A stretch of 63,729 nt of DNA from positions 1-63,729 of the forward strand of contig CAYRTL010000014.1 in assembly GCA_964427005.1 (NCBI GenBank), written 5' to 3'. Positions within the stretch are counted from its first letter, which is position 1. Each line of letters starts with the position of its first letter. Below the pieces are notes generated by a model, which was not told the origin of the DNA, made no database searches, and saw only the letters and a program-made list of their open reading frames with translations. Below, one piece after another: positions 36,112-44,707 of the stretch. A program made the translations under genes and the position numbers. This DNA is from JAMXLO01 sp964427005. GTDB taxonomy: Bacteria > Pseudomonadota > Alphaproteobacteria > Acetobacterales > Acetobacteraceae.

Positions 36112-36855
36112 GGGTGGGCTGGACCAGCTAACCGGCCGGCTGGTGGTGGCGGGTTCTTCGAGCTGCGCGGGTACAGGAACTGTAGCTACTCGGTGGTAAA
36201 CCGGAACAGCAATTTGGAAGCTGCCCCAGAAAGGCACTATGGAGCCAGGCGCATAGATCCGAAGCATCGGAGAACCAGAGGTGAACCAATAAGTGCGCGC
36301 GAGTGCATCCATCACAGCGGCCTCGGCTCGCTTGATGGCATGTTCGGTCGGACGGCCAGGCCAGGTCAGAACCGCACAGGTCATAGCTGGTTGAGCGTTA
36401 ATCTGAACCTTGCTCGTGCGAGGCAACGGAGCCGCCTGCATATCATCGACAGCACTCAGGCGAATGGCGATCAGCCACAGCCCTGGCGCCTTCTGCTGCT
36501 GAAAGACTGGCCGCTCCACATCGAGTGAAACAGCCCTCTGATTGTATCCACCCACGTACTTCGCCAGGCGCACCAGAGCGGTCGTGCGCGCAACGTCCAT
36601 CTCGCCTTTAACGCAGGTCTGAGCGAGACACCCGGCGGGGATCTGGCGAATTTCGACGGATCCGTGATACGAGATTACTGATTCGTGGGTCTCCCAGTCC
36701 CATTGCAGGATGCGCCAGTCTGTAGGCAACAGGCGGCGACCGCGCTTCAGGATTGCCGTCATGAGCCTCTTGCCAAGGCCACGTGCCGGCACGTCAGTGT
36801 CATCGGTAGTGATCTCAGTCGTCGCGAGGCTTTTGGCGAGAACTTGATATGTCAT
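36103..36855 (-). CDS. SOUL-family haem-binding protein
   Basis: A 250-residue protein. Residues 65-245 follow the SOUL pattern: SVEIRQIPAGCLAQTCVKGEM, LAKYVGGYN, then the late segment RIYAPGSIVPFWGSFQIAVPV. SOUL proteins bind haem or hydrophobic ligands. The N-terminal 60 residues are basic and not typical. Its start overlaps the stop of the 60-residue membrane protein gene (ATGA). The haem-related role fits the FNR-linked neighbourhood, but this is inference. Confidence 0.68.
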   Translation of the reverse strand: MTYQVLAKSLATTEITTDDTDVPARGLGKRLMTAILKRGRRLLPTDWRILQWDWETHESVISYHGSVEIRQIPAGCLAQTCVKGEMDVARTTALVRLAKYVGGYNQRAVSLDVERPVFQQQKAPGLWLIAIRLSAVDDMQAAPLPRTSKVQINAQPAMTCAVLTWPGRPTEHAIKRAEAAVMDALARTYWFTSGSPMLRIYAPGSIVPFWGSFQIAVPVYHRVATVPVPAQLEEPATTSRPVSWSSPPVR

Positions 36856-37034
36856 GAGACCGGACCTCGCCGTGACGGGGCGGCTTGTTCGACACGTTGA
36901 ATGAGACGTCTAGCCTGCCGGTACGTTAGGCCACACAACAACCAGAGCACCGGCCATAGTACGCCGGCAAAGACCACCAGGCCCAACAGGCGCAGCAGCA
37001 TCACGTGGCTGTGGATGAAGTACTCGGTGCTCAC
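36852..37034 (-). CDS. Small single-span membrane protein
   Basis: 60 residues with one strong TM stretch (about residues 12-36; LLGLVVFAGVLWPVLWLLCG) and a basic C terminus. It overlaps the SOUL gene by ATGA, which makes it likely to be real and co-translated. No known family. Its start lies 26 bases from an AT-rich inverted repeat that separates it from the divergent porin. Confidence 0.55.
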   Translation of the reverse strand: MSTEYFIHSHVMLLRLLGLVVFAGVLWPVLWLLCGLTYRQARRLIQRVEQAAPSRRGPVS

Positions 37035-37059
37035 GGCGGAGAAGATGGTCAGGTCCGCA

Positions 37060-37160
37060 TATAAAATCGATTGGTGTCGGAGCGCCTGGAGGACGGTTCA
37101 GCCTCCGCGTTTTATATACGCTTTATATGCCGGCGCTGTCGTCTGGTAATCGATTTTATA
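37060..37160. promoter_or_regulatory. AT-rich control region with nested inverted repeats
   Basis: TATAAAATCGATT (37060-37072) recurs inverted as AATCGATTTTATA (37148-37160), a perfect 13-bp pair 75 bases apart. Inside it, GCATATAAA (37058-37066) is mirrored by TTTATATGC (37122-37130). This region lies between the divergent membrane-protein and porin genes and probably holds their promoters and an operator pair. TTTATATACG at 37111-37120 also appears at 39805-39814 upstream of kdp. Confidence 0.45.
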
Positions 37161-37229
37161 CCTGCTACGGCCTTACCAATCCCGCTGACGTACCCTGCAG
37201 GTTGCGGATCGTGCTGCCTGCGCTTTGCC

Positions 37230-38585
37230 ATGGAGCTTGGCGTGGAGGAACTCGACACCAGCCGTCATTCAGCATCGCGTACATTCTTCGGTGGCGTCAT
37301 CGCCATCTGTCTGGGCTTGGCTCTGCTGGTACGTGCGCTCCTGCCGGCTGTCGCGATGGCGCAGCAGGCAGCGCCTGCGACCGAGGCTCCTGCCGCAGCC
37401 GAAGCACCTCCGCCCGGGCTGTGGATCAACGGCATCCATCTTTCGGCGCAGATCGATGCCGGCATCATGGGCAACCCATCCGGGCCAGCCGATGGCCTGA
37501 ACTTCGGTCACTTGTTCACCGATCGCGCCAACCAGGTCGTGATGAACCAGCTTCTGCTGACCGCGAACAAGCCGCTCGATCCCAAGAACTCGGACTATCA
37601 ATGGGGTTTCAAGCTGCAGTTCATGTACGGCACGGATGCGCGCTACACACAGTTCCTTGGCGAGCTCAACCGCGTTGATCCTACTTCGCGCTATCAGCTC
37701 GACGTGGTCGAAGCCAATGTTCTGGCGCACGTCCCTTGGCTCACCGAAGGAGGCATCGATCTCAAGGTGGGCCAGTACCCGACGCCTCTCGGCTACGAGA
37801 CGATAGATCCGTCAACCAACCCGTTCTACTCGCATTCCTATATCTTCAACTTCGGCCTGCCGTTCAAGCACAGCGGTGGGCTGAGCGTGACCCATGTCAA
37901 CAGCATGCTGGACATCTATGCGGGCATGGACACCGGCAGCAACACGACGTTCGGGCCACTCGGGGAGAACAACGGGGCGGTTGCGGGTCTCACCGGCTTC
38001 AACCTGACATTCTTGGACGGCAACCTGACTGTCCTGGCACTGACGCACTTCGGCCCTGAACAGGCGACCCGCGTCCTCGCGCCAATCGGCGTGAACGCCA
38101 ACGGCAAATGGCGCTATTTCAACGATCTTGTCGTTACCTGGAAGGCCAGCGATGCTCTGACCCTGGTGACCGAGGCCAACCTCGTGCGCGACGGCTATGG
38201 CACGACGGGCAAGCCGGTGAACGGGTTCGGCCTCGCGCAATACGCATCCTATGCTCTGAGCGACACGCTCGCCCTGAACGGCCGCATCGAGTACTGGCGC
38301 GACGACAACAACTTCTTTGTCGCGTCCTTCCCCACTGGTTCCGGACCGGTCAAGGTGCAGCAGGGCTTCGCGGCACCTGTTCATACCGCGCCAGGATCCA
38401 ACACCACATACGGTGCGTTGACGCTCGGAGTGACGTGGAAGCCGGCTCTGCCAGCCCCGGTGACCGGACTGCTGATACGTCCGGAGGTGCGCTGGGACCG
38501 CGCGTTCACCAACAACCATCCGTTCAACGCTCAGCGTGACAGCAATGCTGTGACACTCGGCGCGGATGCGGTCCTGACGTTCTGA
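37230..38585 (+). CDS. Outer-membrane porin, BBP2/OmpL-like beta-barrel
   Basis: A 451-residue protein with a signal anchor (about 19-44, ending AVAMAQQA), an Ala/Pro-rich spacer and a long beta-barrel with alternating strands, such as WGFKLQFMYGTDARY, IDLKVGQYPTPLGYE and FGLPFKHSGGLSVTHV. It ends in an aromatic residue (ADAVLTF), as outer-membrane proteins do. The PTPLGYE motif is typical of the BBP2 family. The ATG at 37230 puts the signal peptide close to the N terminus. It lies between the two kdpA loci and may supply ions to them. Confidence 0.82.
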   Translation: MELGVEELDTSRHSASRTFFGGVIAICLGLALLVRALLPAVAMAQQAAPATEAPAAAEAPPPGLWINGIHLSAQIDAGIMGNPSGPADGLNFGHLFTDRANQVVMNQLLLTANKPLDPKNSDYQWGFKLQFMYGTDARYTQFLGELNRVDPTSRYQLDVVEANVLAHVPWLTEGGIDLKVGQYPTPLGYETIDPSTNPFYSHSYIFNFGLPFKHSGGLSVTHVNSMLDIYAGMDTGSNTTFGPLGENNGAVAGLTGFNLTFLDGNLTVLALTHFGPEQATRVLAPIGVNANGKWRYFNDLVVTWKASDALTLVTEANLVRDGYGTTGKPVNGFGLAQYASYALSDTLALNGRIEYWRDDNNFFVASFPTGSGPVKVQQGFAAPVHTAPGSNTTYGALTLGVTWKPALPAPVTGLLIRPEVRWDRAFTNNHPFNAQRDSNAVTLGADAVLTF

Positions 38586-38620
38586 CGTACACCTCTCCCG
38601 CAAGCGGGCGAGCTGTACGT
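38585..38620. terminator. Hairpin between porin and universal stress protein genes
   Basis: ACGTACA and GCGGGCGAG-type arms form an almost perfect stem (about 15 bp with one mismatch run) around an AA loop just after the porin stop. Convergent position suggests a two-way terminator. Confidence 0.55.
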
Positions 38621-38633
38621 CGGAGGCCCATAA

Positions 38634-39557
38634 TCAGTCGCTGGAGCCCTGGTGAGAAGGTTGGAACAGCACATCGCAAGGAGGGCAGCTCAGGAAGGCC
38701 TGAGTGACACTGCCGAGTTCCTGCCTGGACGTATCTGCATGGCTTGAGCCAAGCACAAGAAGATCAGCCCCGCTGGTCCGCACCTCCTCGTCAATCACAT
38801 CGAGCGCCTGTCCTTCCTTCAGGACGCAACTGATCCTGTCGCGCAGTATCCCTGTTTCGCCGCGATCCGACCTCGCTTCATCCTCCATCATGCGTGCAAA
38901 CTGTGTGCGACACTCCTGCAGCAACTTTTCGCGGGCCTGGTTTCTCCCCCAGATTGCCGAGAACGGCAGACCGTAGGCGTGGACCCAGCGAAACTCAGCG
39001 TCGGGCGCGAGCTGGAGGGCTGACCTGACGGCAGATGCCGAGCTGTCCGAGAAGTCGACAGCCACGACGACTTTGCGATACGACTCGGTGGGTTCAGTCT
39101 GCACGCTGAGAACGGGTATGCCGGAGGCACATACGACCTGCTCGGTCCTGCAGCAGTGGAAGCGCCCGGCGGCCCCCATGTGGTGCGAGCCAAGAACAAT
39201 CAACCCACATTTCCTGTGCGCGGCCTCGCTAAGGATGGTTTCGTAGATCTCACCCCTCGTCACCACGATCTCGACCTGTCCGGAGTCGGGGCTCAGCATG
39301 CGCTCCAGAGAGGATTGGATTTTTTCCTTGGCGCCCGCCATCATCAGTGCAGCGGTGTCGGTTGGTAATTTCTGATCGATGACGTGCAGAACAGCGAGGT
39401 GACACGCTTCTTCGCGGGCAAGCAGAACCGCACGCTCCAATGGCTCCTCAAAACGGCTGGATAGGTCGGTCGCAACCAGGATACCAGTGTCCAGTACTTG
39501 GACTTGGTGAGCGGCTAGCTGCGTCCTGCGGCATGTCGTGGATTGTCGGGTTGACAT
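38634..39557 (-). CDS. Tandem universal stress protein (two USP domains)
   Basis: A 307-residue cytoplasmic protein with two USP domains: residues about 24-150 (ILVATDLSSRFEEPLERA ... LIVLGSHHMG) and 158-300 (KVVVAVDFSDSSASAVRSAL ... LLVLGSSHADTS). The first has G-x2-G-x-like nucleotide residues partly replaced (HHMGAAGRF), so ATP binding is uncertain. Divergent from the kdp operon and sharing the upstream region with the FNR-type box at 39717. USP genes are often under Anr/FixK control in low oxygen. Confidence 0.88.
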   Translation of the reverse strand: MSTRQSTTCRRTQLAAHQVQVLDTGILVATDLSSRFEEPLERAVLLAREEACHLAVLHVIDQKLPTDTAALMMAGAKEKIQSSLERMLSPDSGQVEIVVTRGEIYETILSEAAHRKCGLIVLGSHHMGAAGRFHCCRTEQVVCASGIPVLSVQTEPTESYRKVVVAVDFSDSSASAVRSALQLAPDAEFRWVHAYGLPFSAIWGRNQAREKLLQECRTQFARMMEDEARSDRGETGILRDRISCVLKEGQALDVIDEEVRTSGADLLVLGSSHADTSRQELGSVTQAFLSCPPCDVLFQPSHQGSSD

Positions 39558-39924
39558 AAATTCCCCCTGCTGCCACCGATCCGCTCATCGAGCTCAGTGT
39601 CCTGCGGCAGCGATTGCTGATCGCGCCTAACATGAGCGGTAAAGCATATAAATTCGATGCTGCTTGTTCGGCTCAGACATTGGCTGACACCGTAAACGCC
39701 AGCCGCTGCGCTGCTGTTGATCCAGATCAATGCAAAGCTGTCGCCTGCGCCAGATGGTAAGATTAACGGCTCAGGTCAGGGAGCAGCGGAAGCCATATAT
39801 GATATTTATATACGGCCTGACGCCACTCGGCCTCGAATTTTTATGCCCCCTGCGCCTAATTGTGTGCAGCGCAGCATATGCCAGTCGTGTGCGGCGCCTT
39901 CGCCGCTGACCCGGGAGCATCGCC
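39558..39924. other. Control region between usp and the kdp operon (367 bases)
   Basis: No gene. It holds the FNR-type box at 39717-39730 and an AT-rich stretch at about 39793-39814 (atatatgatatttatatacg) that could carry a kdp promoter. No clear KdpE site could be named by eye. Confidence 0.6.
39717..39730. promoter_or_regulatory. FNR/FixK-type box between usp and kdp
   Basis: TTGATccagATCAA, a perfect TTGAT-N4-ATCAA dyad, 160 bases upstream of the USP start and 195 upstream of the first kdp peptide. It shares the core and the following ATGC-like bases with the box at 33007. Confidence 0.7.
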
Positions 39925-40008
39925 ATGCTTGACGTCATCTACATCTTGATCGGCGCCGCCTTCCTGGGCGGCTGCATCTTATACGCCTACGCCTGCGATC
40001 AACTCTGA
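39925..40008 (+). CDS. 27-aa membrane microprotein, first gene of the kdp operon
   Basis: ATG preceded by a gggag site. One hydrophobic helix with two Cys residues (GGCILYAYAC). It is the counterpart of the 39-aa peptide before the orphan kdpA. A position before kdpF suggests a role in the Kdp complex or its expression. Too short for database-style proof. Confidence 0.65.
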   Translation: MLDVIYILIGAAFLGGCILYAYACDQL

Positions 40009-40018
40009 GGCCGCTGCC

Positions 40019-40108
40019 ATGACCCTCGATTACGTACTGGGCGCGATCGTGACGGTCGGCCTGCTTGTCTACCTGGTATATGCCTTGATCCGCCCGGAAA
40101 AGTTCTGA
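40019..40108 (+). CDS. kdpF: K+-transporting ATPase small subunit KdpF
   Basis: A 29-residue single-span peptide (YVLGAIVTVGLLVYLVYALIRPEKF). The closing Y-A-L-x-x-P-E-x-F is the KdpF hallmark. KdpF stabilises the KdpABC complex in the inner membrane. It lies 10 bases after the 27-aa peptide and 24 before kdpA. Confidence 0.88.
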   Translation: MTLDYVLGAIVTVGLLVYLVYALIRPEKF

Positions 40109-40132
40109 GCAGATCGCGAGGAGTAACTCGTT

Positions 40133-41872
40133 ATGACGTTCAATGGTTGGTTGCAGATCGCGATCTATGCCGTCCTGGTGATCCTCATCACCAGGCCACT
40201 GGGCGGTTACATGACGCGGGTTTTCGAAGGAGAACACACGCTGTTCTCGCCAGTCTTGCGCCCGATAGAGCGCGGCATATACGCGTTGTGCGGCACTAGC
40301 GAGCGCGAAGAGCAGCATTGGCTCAGCTACGCGATCGCCATGCTGGCGTTCAGCTTCGCCGGCTTCGTGGTGTTGTACGGCATCCAGCGCCTGCAGAACG
40401 TGCTGCCGTTCAATCCGCAGGGTCAGGACGCGGTGTCGCCTGACCTGTCGTTCAACACGTCGGTCAGCTTCGTCACCAACACCAACTGGCAGTCTTACGT
40501 GCCTGAGACGACGATGAGTTATCTGACGCAGATGTGGGGCCTGACGGTCCACAACTTCGTCTCGGCTGCGACCGGCATCGTGCTTGCAGTGGCGCTGATC
40601 CGCGGCTTCGCCCGGCGTTCGGCGCGCAGTATCGGCAATTTCTGGGTCGATCTGACCCGCTGCGTGCTCTACATCCTGCTGCCCATCGCAATCGTGGTCT
40701 GTCTGGTGTTCATCGCTCTCGGCATGCCGGAGAACCTGAACGCCTATACCGAGGTGACCACGATCGAGGGTGGCAAGCAGCTTATCGCACAGGGCCCGGT
40801 GGCTTCGCAGGAAGTCATCAAGATGCTGGGCACGAACGGCGGCGGATTTATGAATGCCAACTCGTCGCATCCATTCGAGAACCCCAGCGCGCTGACCAAC
40901 CTGATCCAGATCCTGCTGATCTTCTCCATCGGCGCGGCGCTGACCAACGTGTTCGGACGCATGGTCGGCAGCCAGCGCCAGGGCTGGGCCATCTTCGCCA
41001 TCATGGGCGTGCTGTTTCTCGGCGGCGTTACCACCTGCTATTGGGCCGAATCAGCCGGGAACCCAGCCTTCGCACAGTTCAACGTCGATCAGACGGCGAG
41101 CGCGCTGCAGCCAGGCGGCAACATGGAAGGCAAGGAAGTCCGCTTCGGCATCGCCAACTCGGCGCTGTTCACCACAATCACCACCGACGCGTCGTGCGGC
41201 GCGGTCAATAACATGCATGACAGCCTGCTGCCGATCGCCGGCATGGTGCCGATGGTCAACATCATGCTGGGCGAGATCATCTTCGGCGGCGTCGGCTCCG
41301 GCCTTTACGGTATGCTGCTGTTCGTCATCATCGCGATGTTTGTCGCCGGCCTGATGGTCGGCCGCACGCCGGAATATCTGGGCAAGAAGCTGGAGGCGAA
41401 GGAGGTCAAGATGGCCATACTGGCCATCCTGATCCTGCCGCTGTCGATTCTTGGCTGGACCGCGCTTGCGGTCGTGCTGCCGGTCGGCACCGCCGCAATG
41501 GCCAACGCCGGCCCGCACGGCTTCTCCGAAGCGCTGTACGCCTACACTTCGGCCACTGGCAACAACGGCAGCGCCTTCGCCGGGCTGTCCGCCAACGTGC
41601 CGTTCTGGAACGACACCCTGGGTCTCGCGATGTTCATCGGCCGCTTCCTGATGATCGTGCCGATGCTCGCGATCGCCGGTTCGCTGGTGCAGAAGAAGAT
41701 CGTGCCGATCTCCGCTGGCACCTTCCCCACCGACAGTCCGCTGTTCGTCGGCCTGGTGGTCGGCGTGATCGCGATCACCGGCGGTCTCATCTACTTCCCC
41801 GCGGTTTCACTCGGACCCGTCGTCGAGCATTTCGCGATGCATGCGGGCACTCTCTTTGACACAGGCAGCTAA
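40133..41872 (+). CDS. kdpA: K+-transporting ATPase, channel subunit KdpA
   Basis: A 579-residue membrane protein with about ten TM helices and canonical filter loops: TNTNWQSY (P1), TNGGGF (P2), ASCGAV (P3) and NNGSAF (P4). It carries K+ to KdpB. A gaggag-type ribosome site precedes the ATG. The whole operon kdpFABCDE then follows, so this is the functional high-affinity KdpA. Confidence 0.97.
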   Translation: MTFNGWLQIAIYAVLVILITRPLGGYMTRVFEGEHTLFSPVLRPIERGIYALCGTSEREEQHWLSYAIAMLAFSFAGFVVLYGIQRLQNVLPFNPQGQDAVSPDLSFNTSVSFVTNTNWQSYVPETTMSYLTQMWGLTVHNFVSAATGIVLAVALIRGFARRSARSIGNFWVDLTRCVLYILLPIAIVVCLVFIALGMPENLNAYTEVTTIEGGKQLIAQGPVASQEVIKMLGTNGGGFMNANSSHPFENPSALTNLIQILLIFSIGAALTNVFGRMVGSQRQGWAIFAIMGVLFLGGVTTCYWAESAGNPAFAQFNVDQTASALQPGGNMEGKEVRFGIANSALFTTITTDASCGAVNNMHDSLLPIAGMVPMVNIMLGEIIFGGVGSGLYGMLLFVIIAMFVAGLMVGRTPEYLGKKLEAKEVKMAILAILILPLSILGWTALAVVLPVGTAAMANAGPHGFSEALYAYTSATGNNGSAFAGLSANVPFWNDTLGLAMFIGRFLMIVPMLAIAGSLVQKKIVPISAGTFPTDSPLFVGLVVGVIAITGGLIYFPAVSLGPVVEHFAMHAGTLFDTGS

Positions 41873-41873
41873 C

Positions 41874-43979
<2,106 letters not shown>

Positions 43980-43980
43980 T

Positions 43981-44580
43981 ATGAAACACATTCGCCCTGC
44001 CATTGTGATGATCATCGCCATGACGGTGATCACCGGCATCATCTACCCGCTGGCCATGACCGGCATCGCCCAGGCCGTGTTCCCGTATCAGGCAAACGGC
44101 AGCCTGATCGAGAAGGACGGTAAGGTGATCGGGTCCGCGCTGATCGGGCAGAACTTCGAGTCCGACAAGTACTTCCATGGCCGCCCCTCGGCGACCACGG
44201 ACACCGACCCGAACGATGCGACCAAGACCGTGCCGGCACCCTACAATGCCGCCAACTCGTCTGGTTCTAACCTCGGGCCCACGTCGAAGGCGCTGGTCGA
44301 TCGCGTGAAGGATGACGCGGCAAAGCTCGCGGCCGAAAGCCCGAACATCCCGATCCCTGCCGATTTGGTCACCACATCGGCGAGCGGGCTGGATCCGGAC
44401 ATTACGCCTGCCGGTGCGCTGTTCCAGGTGCCGCGCGTGGCGAAGGCGCGGGGGCTGCCCGAGGCGAAGGTCCGCCAATTGGTCGAGGATCGCATTTCAG
44501 GCCGACTCCTGGGCATCATCGGTGAGCCGCATGTAAACGTGTTGCAGCTCAACCTCGCCTTGGATGAGATGAAGGGCTAA
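43981..44580 (+). CDS. kdpC: K+-transporting ATPase subunit KdpC
   Basis: A 199-residue protein with one N-terminal TM helix (about 8-30) and a periplasmic domain containing GQNFESDKYFHGRPSA and the C-terminal VEDRISGRLLGIIGEP. It assists ATP and K+ affinity of KdpB. Spacing to kdpB is one base. A palindromic repeat lies before kdpD. Confidence 0.96.
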   Translation: MKHIRPAIVMIIAMTVITGIIYPLAMTGIAQAVFPYQANGSLIEKDGKVIGSALIGQNFESDKYFHGRPSATTDTDPNDATKTVPAPYNAANSSGSNLGPTSKALVDRVKDDAAKLAAESPNIPIPADLVTTSASGLDPDITPAGALFQVPRVAKARGLPEAKVRQLVEDRISGRLLGIIGEPHVNVLQLNLALDEMKG

Positions 44581-44589
44581 ATTTGCCCT

Positions 44590-44685
44590 GTCATTGCGAG
44601 GAGGCGAAGCCAACGAAGCAATCCCCAACATCGGTACGCATCCACGATCGGGATTGCTTCGTCGGCTTTGCCTCCTCGCAATGAC
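44590..44685. repeat. Palindromic repeat copy 1 (kdpC-kdpD gap)
   Basis: Long inverted repeat with arms starting GTCATTGCGAGGAGGCGAAG and its mirror CTCCTCGCAATGAC, with a 20-base centre. Same family as 47406-47483 and 63590-63667. The centre is longer than in the other copies. Confidence 0.85.
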
Positions 44686-44707
44686 ACCGGTGTTGAGTGG
44701 TTAGCCA

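Noticed and set aside
37154..37195. Third copy of the 41-bp repeat
   Set aside because: Only TTATACC and, after an interruption, CAATCCCGCTGAC resemble the repeat; the match is too broken to count.
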